This document shows, piece after piece, positions 55,601-62,059 of a stretch of DNA of 64,000 nucleotides. The DNA is from Scilla litardierei (taxonomy: Eukaryota > Streptophyta > Magnoliopsida > Asparagales > Asparagaceae), in NCBI GenBank assembly GCA_030789695.1, contig CM061138.1:181079051-181143050 (forward strand), given 5' to 3'. Numbering within the stretch: position 1 is the first letter of the stretch; every line of letters starts with the position of its first letter. The translations under genes were made by a program, and so were the position numbers. The notes below the pieces were generated by a model. That model saw nothing but the letters and a program-made list of their open reading frames with translations. It was not told where the DNA came from and did not search any database.

Positions 55601-58065
55601 TCGAACGACTATCGTTGAGAGCTATCGTTCGATCCTCTTATTGGGTCGTATCTTGATCTTCTTGCACCACAAAAGAGCGTCAGGGGGTCGGATCTGAGTT
55701 CCGATCCAAATCCCATCTAATGCTTAAGTTAGAACGGAAACTCAAAGAAAGACTTGGGGCTAGATCGACCTACAGAGCTTCGTCTCGAGTCAGTCACCGC
55801 AAGCTTTTTGGAGGAAGAAATATAAATTGGAAGGCATAATGTAAGAGTATTAGGTCTCTCGTACCTTGGGAGTCTGAACCCTTTTTACGTTGTCTTTTCA
55901 TCTATTTATAGTTGATGATCTCTTTTGATAGCGAATAATGGTTCCTCGTTGATTTTGACAGAATCTTCTCCAGGATTGATGATAACGACTGCCCATTTAC
56001 TTGGTCTTCATTAACTACTCCCCTGTAATCAGCAGAAATCCAACGGTCGAATGAGCCGTTTCTTTGACTGAGTATTTACTCGCTTTCGCTGACAGGTTTC
56101 GGGTTATTCGGCCGAGGTTTAAGACATCAATTGGGCATCACCATCTTGACTTTGCTTCGTGGGCAGTACCCATGTATCAACAGTTACATAGTGCACTCAC
56201 CCGCATCTATGCAGTCATAGATTCACAGAAAAAGCAAAATGGCAGTTGCAAGCTAGCATCCATAAATGTCCGAGAAGTTCCAGGTGGCAAGTTGGCTAAA
56301 TGATCAATCAAGCTATAACTTAGAAAGGCTGATTGGGTAGATAAAATCACAAAGGAGCATGCTAAAGCCGGCATATTCATGGTTATCTAACATGTTTAAA
56401 ATCATTCGATGTCCCTGGAAATATCTTAGGAGAGTAGTTTGTTAGGCTAATCATCATTCTTTATTTGACCTATTACTTTCAAATTGTTGCAAATATTAAC
56501 CTCAGCCTGCTTAAACAGTAAACATCAAATCATCCAGGAAATGAGTATGCAGAAAAAACACTAACAAAGGTTTCACCAAATCCGTGGTAAATAACGCATG
56601 AGCATAAAATGAGATTATTAAGGAATCCATACAACACCATATATATCAAAATGATGGAACAATTTGATATGACATCATTTCTTTGCCAATGTATTGTCTT
56701 TCTGGACATGTGTTGCTTAATTTCAAATGCCAAAGCAATCCAACCCAAATTATCAATTTCAAAAGTATAGCTCATCTATACTAAGAAAAGTCTTGAAATT
56801 AAATACATCAAGACAATGGTAATAAACATCAAGACAATGGTAATAAACATGTGAAAAGGTTCTGTTATGCGAGGTTCTTTGTAACAAAAGGAAGGGTTGG
56901 CCTATCATCCCATTCCATTCCTTCAGAAAGAAAACATTAACCTAATGAAGACAAAACTAGTGAAAAGTTCACATTCAATAGAAGAAACATGGAAACTAGT
57001 CCATTCTCATGTTTCTTTTTTTATATACATCGAAAAGCAGGAAACATGGGTCGTGGAACACGGGTACACCCGTCCTGATCGCTTAACTTCAAATACGGAG
57101 AAGCCAGGTATCCGTCGTAGTCCATTATCATGTTTCGAAATACTGTAAACTAATATCATGAGGATGTTCCTCTTCGATGAAATGAATGTACCATCCAACT
57201 TTCATCACAAACCGAAGTGCATATAGCTAGCCAATTAATCTTATAATTCTTAGGCACACAACATACAGACAAACATAGTGACATAGTGCTGGAATCCCAG
57301 TATCTAAAACACTGTCTACATACTCGAATAAAAATGATCAGGGACTCTTTGCATTGGATACTTCAAATTATTTCATGCATTAGAGAAATACAAAATTGGC
57401 ATTCCTGCAAATGTATTATTTATGAGATTGTATCAATCTACATATTATGAAGAGAACGAGACGTAGATCATCAAGACTACCTGCATCATCTCTCTCCACC
57501 ATTGGGCTGAGTGTAAGTCCCTTGTTCTTCGCCATTCCTCTCACCTACATGTAACAATCAATTGAGAAGATCCGTAAAAAAAGGCAAAAGCCCCCTAGCT
57601 TTAATACTAAAAATAAATGAGTAGTGTGGAAATTATCCAAAATTAGGAGTTACCAGAGCTCGGAACATGCAACGGCCGTCGCCGGCGACTTTCTGAACTG
57701 AGTAGTGCTCTACTTTCTTCATCGCCGGCGAAATCCCACCCCTTTTAGTTTCCAAACAGTAATAAAATGAAGGTAAATTTTCCCGTAAATTAGGAAAAAA
57801 GGGAGATCTTTGCAAGAGAGAAGTATGAATCTTACATAGATGGGCCAATTCTAGCAAAGAACCCAACACTGATCGGCGCCGCAGAGAGCTCGAACTGTGC
57901 GGCTCCATTCCTTATCTGCTGTAGGATAATCTCTGAAGCAAAATTAAAACAAAAAAACAAAATAATAATAAAGGGAAATTTTTTTTTAAACGAATCGTTG
58001 AAACTAGAAAGAATGAGATTTCGATCGGAGGAATCACCGTTAGAAGGGCGTCGCCGGCTCGCCAT
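15227..58065 (-). CDS. OTU-domain cysteine protease (deubiquitinase), 8 coding exons over 42.8 kb
   Basis: Joining exons 58065-58038, 57932-57836, 57741-57654, 57544-57481, 39073-38968, 38878-38824, 16875-16822 and 15367-15227 gives an uninterrupted 633-nt frame for 210 residues. OTU proteases remove ubiquitin. The catalytic loop GDGRCMF holds D63 and C66, and the catalytic His is H205 in NHYDLLV at the C-terminus. [14 protein letters not shown] and IPEQE are typical OTU core strands. Length and layout resemble the small plant OTU3-type enzymes; that assignment is from memory of the family. Introns 1-3, 5 and 7 are 105, 94, 109, 89 and 1454 bp, but introns 4 and 6 are 18.4 and 21.9 kb because of nested transposons. 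All junctions are GT-AG except intron 5 (GC-AG). No stop or frameshift is seen, so the gene is probably functional. Confidence 0.92.
15974..15995. repeat. 22-bp poly-C run in OTU intron 7
   Basis: Poly-C on the plus strand, hence poly-G in the OTU pre-mRNA. More C blocks follow to about 16011. Confidence 0.9.
16604..16648. repeat. 45-bp poly-C run in OTU intron 7
   Basis: The longest homopolymer in the window, poly-G in the OTU transcript. It lies about 175 bp downstream of exon 7's donor. The exact length is subject to sequencing error. Confidence 0.9.
16822..16875 (-). CDS. OTU gene, coding exon 7
   Basis: Acceptor CATTTCAG|GTTC; encodes [18 protein letters not shown], in exact continuation of exon 6 although 21.9 kb away. 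Donor CAAGAG|GTATTT. Confidence 0.93.
16876..17486 (-). other. OTU intron 6, part left of the chromovirus insertion
   Basis: AT-rich intronic sequence; nothing recognisable is seen apart from the target duplication CACTT at 17487-17491. Confidence 0.6.
17492..17891 (-). repeat. 3' LTR of the intron-6 chromovirus
   Basis: 400 bp, flanked on the right by a minus-strand polypurine tract (TTTTTTGGGGAGTAA, about 17892-17906). Many substitutions separate it from the right LTR. Confidence 0.88.
17892..21760 (-). pseudogene. Chromovirus pol remnant (protease, RT, RNase H, integrase, chromodomain-like tail)
   Basis: On the minus strand, in order: protease region near 21600 ([11 protein letters not shown], where the catalytic DSG has become YSG), RT motifs near 20700-20900 ([25 protein letters not shown]), RNase H near 19800-20400 ([24 protein letters not shown]), the integrase zinc-binding region near 18980-19220, integrase core with AYHPHTDG near 18660, and the C-terminal [20 protein letters not shown] with a chromodomain-like end near 17920-18330. 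Stops and shifts are frequent, so it cannot be functional. A MITE splits RNase H from integrase at 19314-19761. Confidence 0.8.
19314..19761. mobile_element. Non-autonomous hAT MITE rich in GGGTCGGGT
   Basis: Terminal inverted repeats CAGGGGTGGCAAA/TTTGCCACCCCTA and an 8-bp target duplication CAGTAAGG (19306-19313 and 19762-19769) identify a hAT-superfamily insertion of 448 bp. Almost all of the interior consists of GGGTCGGGT/ACCCGACCC repeats on both strands. There is no coding capacity. Confidence 0.9.
21957..22299 (-). pseudogene. Chromovirus gag, C-terminal fragment
   Basis: It encodes a Gag segment with [21 protein letters not shown] and [16 protein letters not shown], typical of chromovirus Gag. 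It ends where a hAT relic inserted (target CATGAACA at 22292-22299). The rest of gag is at 36192-36470. Confidence 0.75.
23346..24334 (+). repeat. 5' LTR of Tat-1
   Basis: 989 bp. Its TATA-box position reads CCTAAAAATACC (about 23896-23907), while the 3' LTR still has CCTATAAATACC. A diverged primer-binding site (ATTGACGCTTTCTATGGGAA) follows directly. Confidence 0.92.
24370..26308 (+). pseudogene. Tat-1 gag remnant
   Basis: Several frames between 24370 and 26308 together show a Tat-type Gag: a Gag core with [20 protein letters not shown] (about 25200-25260), a second half with [15 protein letters not shown], an Arg/Asp/Pro repeat region (about 25700-25800) and a zinc-knuckle-like [14 protein letters not shown] (about 26020-26065). 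Frameshifts near 24695, 25405 and 25815 break it. Confidence 0.75.
26305..26790 (+). pseudogene. Tat-1 aspartic protease remnant
   Basis: It encodes [17 protein letters not shown], then [14 protein letters not shown] with the catalytic Asp, then [12 protein letters not shown] and a later IIGRPYM. The frame changes near 26430 and 26640. Confidence 0.7.
26960..28300 (+). pseudogene. Tat-1 reverse transcriptase and RNase H remnant
   Basis: RT motifs in order: [15 protein letters not shown] (27280), [13 protein letters not shown] (27385), [11 protein letters not shown] (27490), the catalytic YIDDMLVKS (27575), then [18 protein letters not shown] and the RNase H start. The catalytic residues are kept. 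A stop at 27271 (after SGKW) and a frameshift near 27600 inactivate it. Confidence 0.85.
28301..28910 (+). pseudogene. Tat-1 second, archaeal-type RNase H
   Basis: Tat elements carry an additional RNase H after the first. The frame at 28578 onward encodes [19 protein letters not shown] and [12 protein letters not shown], the hallmark segments of this domain. The upstream VHVDGS..SGAG part is in another frame (about 28505-28555). Confidence 0.75.
28911..30214 (+). pseudogene. Tat-1 integrase remnant
   Basis: It contains a zinc-binding region ([13 protein letters not shown], later CEECQRF), the core motifs GLDILGLFP and [12 protein letters not shown], and the C-terminal [12 protein letters not shown]. 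The position of the third catalytic residue (Glu in relatives) appears as Gln in [14 protein letters not shown] stop follows LAHP at 30180, apparently TGG to TGA, with [10 protein letters not shown] still readable behind it. Stops also lie at 29232 and 29613. Confidence 0.8.
30550..31650 (+). repeat. Tandem array, period about 212 bp, in Tat-1
   Basis: The phrase CTGGACGAGCTACGGCTCCG recurs at 30590, 30802, 31014, 31225 and 31437, giving steps of 212, 212, 211 and 212 bp. About five GC-rich copies lie between integrase and the antisense gene. Confidence 0.93.
32000..34343 (-). pseudogene. Antisense gene of Tat-1 (three exons)
   Basis: On the strand opposite to pol. Exon 1 (about 34343 or 34313 to 33430) encodes a domain like Pfam 'putative gypsy type transposon' ([12 protein letters not shown]..; [19 protein letters not shown] at about 33880-33940). 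Intron 33369-33429 has GT-AG ends. Exon 2 (33368-32681) is Ser/Lys-rich. Intron 32605-32680 is GT-AG. Exon 3 (32604 to about 32000) encodes a long coiled coil. A TAG near 32343 and frame changes in exon 1 show decay. Function is unknown. Extra antisense ORFs at this place are described for Tat elements. Confidence 0.72.
34479..34488 (-). promoter_or_regulatory. TATA box of the Tat-1 antisense gene
   Basis: CTATAAATAG on the minus strand, about 140-170 bp upstream of the candidate start codons. Confidence 0.7.
34768..35756 (+). repeat. 3' LTR of Tat-1
   Basis: 989 bp, same length as the 5' LTR. An intact TATA box, TATAAATA, lies at 35320-35327. GACGGGGTAAT just upstream (34758-34767) is the likely polypurine tract. 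Confidence 0.92.
36192..36470 (-). pseudogene. Chromovirus gag, N-terminal fragment
   Basis: It encodes [20 protein letters not shown] and [13 protein letters not shown], the N-terminal Gag motif of chromoviruses. It continues at 22299 once the hAT relic and Tat-1 are removed. From 36471 to 37226 is upstream gag and leader sequence with no open frame of note. Confidence 0.75.
37241..37641 (-). repeat. 5' LTR of the intron-6 chromovirus
   Basis: 401 bp with the same TGATGCGATC start as the left LTR and a GATTGCATCA end. The target duplication CACTT follows at 37642-37646. Confidence 0.88.
37647..38823 (-). other. OTU intron 6, part right of the chromovirus insertion
   Basis: AT-rich intronic sequence between the chromovirus and exon 6. 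Nothing recognisable was seen. Confidence 0.6.
38824..38878 (-). CDS. OTU gene, coding exon 6
   Basis: Acceptor CTACAG|ATATTG; encodes [18 protein letters not shown], a hallmark OTU segment. Donor CTGTTG|GTAAGA opens the 21.9-kb intron 6. Confidence 0.93.
38968..39073 (-). CDS. OTU gene, coding exon 5
   Basis: Acceptor TTTTTCAG|ATGACC closes intron 4. It encodes the helix [11 protein letters not shown] and ITVDESLKR. The donor is AAACG|GCAAGT, a GC splice donor; using a GT instead would break the frame with exon 6. Confidence 0.92.
39854..40761 (+). mobile_element. TRIM (terminal-repeat retrotransposon in miniature)
   Basis: Two identical 208-bp LTRs (39854-40061 and 40554-40761) flank a 492-bp interior. 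The primer-binding site TGGTATCAGAGC (40062 on) matches initiator tRNA-Met; a polypurine tract TTCGAGGGGAGGAT (40540-40553) precedes the second LTR, with a second TTCGAGGGGAGG at about 40510. There is no coding domain, so it depends on a full element. Confidence 0.88.
40764..41161 (+). repeat. Copia-like LTR forming the right end of the chimera
   Basis: 398 bp, TGTTAAAGTG..CGTAACA, with a TATA region (CATATAAATATG, about 40964-40975) and a pyrimidine-rich U5 as in copia LTRs. The two bases AT before it equal the AT that ends the TRIM polypurine tract. Confidence 0.7.
41270..42054 (-). repeat. 3' LTR of Tat-2 (complete copy)
   Basis: 785 bp matching the right LTR over its length. The minus-strand polypurine tract GATGTGGGCCAT lies at 42055-42066. 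The outer terminal dinucleotide has decayed (TA for CA on the minus strand). Confidence 0.88.
42257..42262 (+). promoter_or_regulatory. TATA box of the Tat-2 antisense gene
   Basis: CAGTATAAAGGGG on the plus strand, 98 bp upstream of the ATG at 42360. Confidence 0.65.
42360..43612 (+). pseudogene. Antisense gene of Tat-2
   Basis: On the strand opposite to pol. The first part (42360-42719, [15 protein letters not shown]) is Ser/Arg-rich like exon 2 of the other Tat antisense genes. The middle (42741-43232) is another frame with no recognised domain. The last part (to 43612) encodes a long coiled coil ([20 protein letters not shown] onward). The transposon-like first domain seen in Tat-1 and Tat-3 was not found, so it may be lost. 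Frames change at about 42720 and 43200; some changes may be introns. Confidence 0.65.
43830..44520. repeat. Tandem array in Tat-2, subunit about 53 bp, dimer about 105-110 bp
   Basis: GACGACAATC..GGGTCGTTC..GGCAAGGG..GGCTTAC units alternate in two forms. The matching form recurs at 44238, 44343 and 44450. The copies are diverged. The array lies between the antisense gene and integrase. Confidence 0.85.
44627..45212 (-). pseudogene. Tat-2 integrase, C-terminal part
   Basis: On the minus strand it encodes [36 protein letters not shown] and, at the end, [14 protein letters not shown] with a stop at 44627-44629. Internal stops occur (for example after LLDEV). The N-terminal part continues at 51876 beyond the SIRE insertion. 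Confidence 0.78.
45213..46940 (-). repeat. 3' LTR of the SIRE element
   Basis: On the minus strand TGTTGGTAGCAACG..CCAGATCCAACA. Confidence 0.92.
46941..48245 (-). other. SIRE 3' internal region with repeated polypurine tracts
   Basis: Next to the LTR is AAAAGGGGGAGAT (minus strand, 46941-46953). Three more AGGGGGAGCA tracts spaced about 21 bp lie at 47088-47138. Otherwise non-coding AT-rich sequence fills the place where pol should be. Confidence 0.75.
48246..50107 (-). CDS. SIRE Gag, 586-residue open frame plus a frameshifted N-terminus
   Basis: The open frame runs from 50006 to 48246. A UBN2-type Gag domain covers about residues 30-190; a CCHC zinc knuckle [14 protein letters not shown] is at about 264-277 and a second one ([14 protein letters not shown]) near the C-terminus. 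Long coiled-coil-like acidic/lysine-rich segments lie between. The original start is probably ATG at 50107 ([15 protein letters not shown]), but an A5 run at 50025-50029 (T5 in the gene) shifts the frame just before KARMKIYL. No protease follows. The long intact frame suggests the Gag was kept under selection or the copy is fairly young. Confidence 0.82.
50152..51870 (-). repeat. 5' LTR of the SIRE element
   Basis: Same ends as the left LTR, about 9 bp shorter. Confidence 0.92.
51876..52540 (-). pseudogene. Tat-2 integrase, N-terminal part
   Basis: It encodes [20 protein letters not shown] and [15 protein letters not shown] of the zinc-binding domain (52300-52430), with the core in other frames to the left. 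It is cut at 51876 by the SIRE insertion. Confidence 0.78.
52550..53010 (-). pseudogene. Tat-2 archaeal-type RNase H
   Basis: [20 protein letters not shown] (about 52880-52940) matches the second RNase H of Tat-1. A frameshift follows near 52860. Confidence 0.72.
53011..54601 (-). pseudogene. Tat-2 reverse transcriptase and first RNase H
   Basis: From right to left: [80 protein letters not shown] (catalytic YVDD), [18 protein letters not shown], then RNase H to about 53140. Frame changes near 54180, 53990 and 53790 break it. Confidence 0.83.
54651..55208 (-). pseudogene. Tat-2 aspartic protease
   Basis: It encodes [20 protein letters not shown], then [15 protein letters not shown] with the catalytic Asp, and [11 protein letters not shown]. 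Only about 170 bp separate it from the primer-binding site, so gag has been deleted. Confidence 0.8.
55379..55398 (-). other. Primer-binding site of Tat-2
   Basis: Minus strand GTTGGCGCAGGCTGTGGAAA directly next to the LTR end, as in Tat-lineage elements. Confidence 0.75.
55399..56182 (-). repeat. 5' LTR of Tat-2
   Basis: 784 bp, minus strand TGTTGATACATGGG..TTTTAACA, followed at 56183 by the duplication GTTAC. Confidence 0.9.
56188..57480 (-). other. OTU intron 4, part right of Tat-2
   Basis: AT-rich intronic sequence with no recognisable gene or element. The left remainder of intron 4 (39074-39587) is likewise featureless. Confidence 0.6.
57481..57544 (-). CDS. OTU gene, coding exon 4
   Basis: It encodes [20 protein letters not shown] and half of the junction codons. 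Acceptor CATGTAG|GTGAG; donor GATGCAG|GTAGTC opens the 18.4-kb intron 4. Confidence 0.9.
57654..57741 (-). CDS. OTU gene, coding exon 3 (catalytic cysteine)
   Basis: It encodes the start of the OTU fold and the catalytic loop [10 protein letters not shown] (D63, C66). Acceptor CTAAAAG|GGG is weak but gives the right phase; donor GCTCTG|GTAACT. Confidence 0.9.
57836..57932 (-). CDS. OTU gene, coding exon 2
   Basis: Acceptor CTTCAG|AG and donor CTAT|GTAAGA. It encodes the N-terminal extension including the segment FFARIGPS. Phases match exons 1 and 3. Confidence 0.85.
58038..58065 (-). CDS. OTU gene, coding exon 1
   Basis: It encodes MASRRRPSN plus the first base of the next codon. Donor AACG|GTGATT. 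The ATG is the first in frame after a TATA-like element. Confidence 0.8.
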
Positions 58066-58299
58066 TGAGTTTGAAGCCGACACCAAGCTGCCGGAGTTGA
58101 TGGATAGGCTTGGGCCTCGGGTATTTAAATTGACTAGGCTACGGCCCACCTATGTAACAAGGCCTAAAAAGGCTTAACCTACTGATCGGCCCATAAGTCA
58201 AAAACCGAGTATTATTTTTTTTTCCCTCCTAATCTTAAGCGAGTAGTCGAAAGAGAGGTTGGATTCCTGCTTTGGGGCTCGATTCTCCGTGTCAGGGTT
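58066..58299 (-). promoter_or_regulatory. Promoter and 5' UTR of the OTU gene
   Basis: On the minus strand a TATA-like ATTTAAATAC lies at 58121-58130 and TGGGCC/GGCCCA site-II-like motifs at about 58110-58147. At most about 235 bp separate the ATG from the proposed end of the Tat-3 LTR at 58300. Confidence 0.55.
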
Positions 58300-59255
58300 T
58301 GTTTACGGGTGTTTTCTCACCACAATTCGTTGACCGTCGGCTGTGTGGTCAACGTGGTCAAGGGGCCGACTTGGGGTCCCTTGGGATCGCCGAGCCCGCA
58401 TGCACTCGGCGTGGGTGGAAGGACGATCGGGCGCAGACGGGGGAGTCCCCAGGTTGTGTCGGTCCTCTGCCTTCGGGGAGCTGAGGAGAAGCCTCGGCTC
58501 GATGGATCGCGCTCGGCCTCGGCTGGGTCGCGCTCGGCCTCGGTCGGATCCGCGTCGAGGGGTAGCCTCGGCGCCTTGCAAATGGGACGGTGCTCAAGCA
58601 AACGCCCACCCGACGACTGCGATGGGGGTGGCCGCCCGACGCTGAGGGGTAGCCTCGGTACCTCGGATAGCTTCTTCCTGGACAGATGAGGAAACTCGTC
58701 AGGGAGGCCGGACCTAGGTTCCGGCCAAATCCCCTCCGATGCCTAAGTCAGATCAAGGTCTGAAGGGGTACTCGGCGGGGGAGATCCGGCTTGTAAGGAA
58801 GCCGGAACGTCAACCCTGGCGGCGCGAGTTTGGGGGAGGGAGGAATTGAGATGGCGAATGCCTAGGTCGTTGATGGAGTACCTCACTGTTGATTACCTGA
58901 GTCTCGATCCCCCTCTCCGTCGTCTTGGCCTTCCCCTTATAGGGTCCCTCGCGATTGCCCCACGTCCCGCCTCCTTTCACGTCCTCACGACCCGCCTCCG
59001 CCTCCTCCCACTCGCGCGTAGTGGAGGGGTGGCCCATTAACGGGTCCGTTAATCGCCATTATGGGATCGCGGATTCCGAGGGGCGGTTAATCTGGCCGAA
59101 TGGGGGCTAGTCGGGTCCCCCCGAGGGTGGAGTGGCTGGGCCTTCAGCCCCATCCGTGGGCACTTCCGGGCGGGCCCGTCTTCTCTAGTGGGCGTCCCCT
59201 CTGAGGCCGGGCCGTGGGCCTTTGTAATTCGGGCTGGTCCAAATTAGTCGTAACA
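58300..59255 (-). repeat. 3' LTR of Tat-3
   Basis: Minus strand start TGTTACGACTAATTT (at 59255), next to a polypurine tract GATGGGGGCAAT (59256-59267). The other end, CCCGTAAACA at 58300, is chosen because Tat-1 ends CCCGTAACA; it is less sure. GC-rich. Confidence 0.6.
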
Positions 59256-59478
59256 ATTGCCCCCATCGCCCGGGCCGTTCGACTTCCGTCGGTTCGGCTC
59301 GGGTGATGTGACTCTTACGTGATCCGATGGGTGCGTCAGTCGAGGCTCCGTCATTAAATGGATGTCATTATTACCGCTCCGTTTGAACTTCCGTTGGTGC
59401 AGTTTTCGAAGCATCGCCGCCGTCCTGATGTTGCCACGTGCTCTCCCTTGGCGGTTCAGATCCAACCATCGTCCTCAA

Positions 59479-59485
59479 TATATAT
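59479..59485 (+). promoter_or_regulatory. TATA box of the Tat-3 antisense gene
   Basis: CTCAATATATATGTTCC on the plus strand, about 140 bp upstream of the ATG at 59619. Confidence 0.65.
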
Positions 59486-59618
59486 GTTCCGATCCCTCGA
59501 GCTTCAACTCTTTCGCGCTCATTCCTTCTTGATCTCCGTTCTGCCAGCTTCTTCTTCCCGACATCTGCCTTCTTCCGAGCTCTTATTAAGGTAATTATCC
59601 CAATCTTTAACTCGGGCT

Positions 59619-61754
59619 ATGGCCATGCTTAGAATAGGTGATGCATGTCCTGGCGGACCAATGCCTGGTCCCGATCGTGCCCGTCCCTCGGGGCCCAAAG
59701 CTCCTTCGCCGCCCTCGGGGGTCCCGGATAAGGGGAAAGGAAAACTTTTTCCGGATCCCGTTGGGGACGATGTGGCCTCGTCTTCCGAGCGATTAGGCAT
59801 CCCTCCGTCGATCCTCCGGTCGTCATCTATGGCCCCTTTCTTAGTCACTGGGGAAATACGGGAGAGGTATTTATGTCATCCTTATGACGTCCGGATTCCC
59901 TCTGGAGATGAGCGGATCTGCTTCCCGCAGAGTAACGAGGTCGGCGTTTACGTCGAGATGTTCCATCTAGGGCTCTGTTTCCCCCTCCACCCTTTTATCA
60001 TTCAATTCACGGATTCCTTGAAATTCTCCCTATGCCAGCTGACGCCATCCTCTGTCGCGATGCTGACCTGGTTCATTATGCTTTGTATCGCTCACGACCT
60101 GGAGACGTCTCTCCACTCCTCTTTCACTTTTACCGGATCCAGACGGTCGGCCTCGGATCTTGGCTGCACCTCCGAGCCCATGCGGGGCAGGTGTACCTGC
60201 TAGGTCTGCCCCATTGGTCAGGGAACTGGGACTCTAGCTTTGTTTTCGTTGTCTTTCCCCGGGTCTCGGTGATCTTGACAGGTTGGGGGAGTTCGCAACA
60301 AACCGACATGGCGGTAACTTTATCCGAGGCCGAGCGGGCCGCGGTCCGCCTCTTGTCATCACTTTCTCTTGAAGAGAGGTCGGTCTGGCCTTTGTTGGAA
60401 GGCCTGCTTCTTAAGTGCACTCTGTGGTCCCCTGGTAGGTTGTCTCCCTTCCTTCCATTTAACCTCTGGCTCACCCTGATTTCGCTTCCTCTCGCAGGGA
60501 TGGCTGGCCGCGAATTCACCCACGATGTTGACGAGCTTATTCGGCTGGGATCTCGCCGGGGCCGTGGGAGTTCTTCCAGACGGGTGCCTCGCCGCTCTGT
60601 AGATGAAGAGTTGCGCCGGTCCGAGCCTCCTTCGGGGAGGATTGAGGCCAAGTCTCCCCCACGGGTCGTATCGGGTCCCCCCGGAGGAGAGGTCACTGGG
60701 ACCGACCCCCTCCTTATTGAGGGTTCCGGATCGGCTCCTCGGCCGTCCGCGGGCGGGAGTCGCAAGCGCTCTCTCCCAGTTACCGCTGGCCCCCACGGGA
60801 AGAAGACGCGGAAGAATGGCGGGCGCGCCGCTTCTTCGGCTCCCTCCGTCGCGCCGACGGATCCCAGCCATGCAATCATGCTGACCGTTGCGGTCGACCC
60901 TGCCGCCCACGCCGTCGTTACTCCCTCGGCTACCCCTTCGGTCTTGGGGGCAGGCTGCGTCCTGTCGAGCGACTTAGCGGGACCGGCTGATCCCCCCGGG
61001 GACTCGGTGCCCCTTGATATGGCATTGGCGAATCGGCCGGCGGTGGATTCCGTCCTTCCGGGGGACCGTTCCCTCTTGGAGATGTCCCCCGTGGACATAT
61101 TGTCGGACTCTCTGGTCGGTCATCTCCGACAGGTTCGAATTCCTGTCATTGTCGGACAGTTGTCCTGCCCTTCGATCTTCCTTGGTATAATCCACCTCTC
61201 TTTCGTTTACAGGCCACCGCGATGGCTGTGGAGGCGCAACGCCGGGCGATCCGATTGAGAAACCTCGAGGATTCCTTAAATCGGGAGCGCGCTCGGGTTG
61301 GGGAGGCTAAGGTAGCCCTGTAAGGTGCCGCATGGAAGCTCGGCAGCAACACCGTCGTGCTGACGAGCTCGAGTCTCAAGTACATGATCTCAAACAAGAT
61401 CTTGTGGATGTCCATGACTTGGGCCGAGAAGCGGAAGAAAAGTTCCGGCGGGAGAGGGAGGATCTCTGGGGCCAACTCGCCGAGCTGCGTCGGAGGCTCC
61501 GTTTTGCCGAGGAGGCTGAGAAAAGCGTCGACACAGCCATAAGGCCGAGGATTGCGTCGGTCCTGAGGGAGGTCTTCGGGACTTATGAGGACCTCCTCGC
61601 CCCTCGCATAGTGGAGGTCGTCAGGGAGTCATTCCGGCAGTTCGCGGAGCTCGCTCGGGAGCCGATCCCCCCTCCACCGGGACACGCCGATCCCCACTGC
61701 TCGGAGCAAGGCGAGGCCCCGGATGACGCTATCTCTCTCGCTCCGGACCCCTGA
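59619..61754 (+). pseudogene. Antisense gene of Tat-3 (three exons)
   Basis: Exon 1 (59619-60434) encodes a low-complexity start and a domain like Pfam 'putative gypsy type transposon' (EIRERYLCHPYDVRIPSGDE; YVEMFHLGLCFPLHPF). A frameshift near 60110 moves it to another frame. Intron 60435-60497 (GT-AG). Exon 2 (60498-61132) starts MAGREFTHDVDELI and is Arg/Ser/Pro-rich. Intron 61133-61212 (donor CAG|GTTCG, acceptor TTTACAG). Exon 3 (61213-61754) encodes a coiled coil (ELESQVHDLKQDL; EEAEKSVDTAIRPR) and ends at 61754; one stop (61321) interrupts it. Role unknown. Confidence 0.72.
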
Positions 61755-62059
61755 AGAGCCCATGTACCCTGTCCCCCCTTTTCTTTTATTGGGTGACAAA
61801 TTTTGTTGTCAACAACAGTGCTTGAAAGGATGTTGCTGTGTGATATGTAACCCATACCATTAATGAAAACGATTTCTTCTAGTCAGCTTTTTTGCGCCAC
61901 TAGTCTAATCTACGGGGGTTCTCCCCCTTGAAATAACCTTCCATGTTCCTTGACCAGACGGGCGTCGCCCATTTTTTTCGCCCGATCATCGTACTTCGCC
62001 CTCGTCTAGGGGTGTTGTCCCGGGCTCGTCTAGCTTGGGATGTCATTCTTCCCGCCGAT

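Larger units (their letters stand above)
39631..56182 (-). mobile_element. Tat-lineage Ty3/gypsy retrotransposon (Tat-2) in OTU intron 4
   Basis: The target duplication GTTAC occurs at 39626-39630 and 56183-56187. The minus-strand 5' LTR is 55399-56182 and the complete 3' LTR copy is 41270-42054 (LTR start TGTTGATACATGGG). Protease, RT, RNase H and integrase are readable on the minus strand, but gag is missing. An antisense gene and a tandem array lie at the 3' end. A SIRE element splits integrase, and a TRIM chimera splits the duplicated LTR end. Confidence 0.9.

Noticed and set aside
58309..58689. Short frames in the GC-rich Tat-3 LTR
   Set aside because: Several overlapping frames are open on both strands because of base composition; none has a recognisable domain.
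60130..61098. A 322-codon minus-strand frame in Tat-3
   Set aside because: GC-rich shadow of the plus-strand antisense gene, which has homologous domains and introns in Tat-1.
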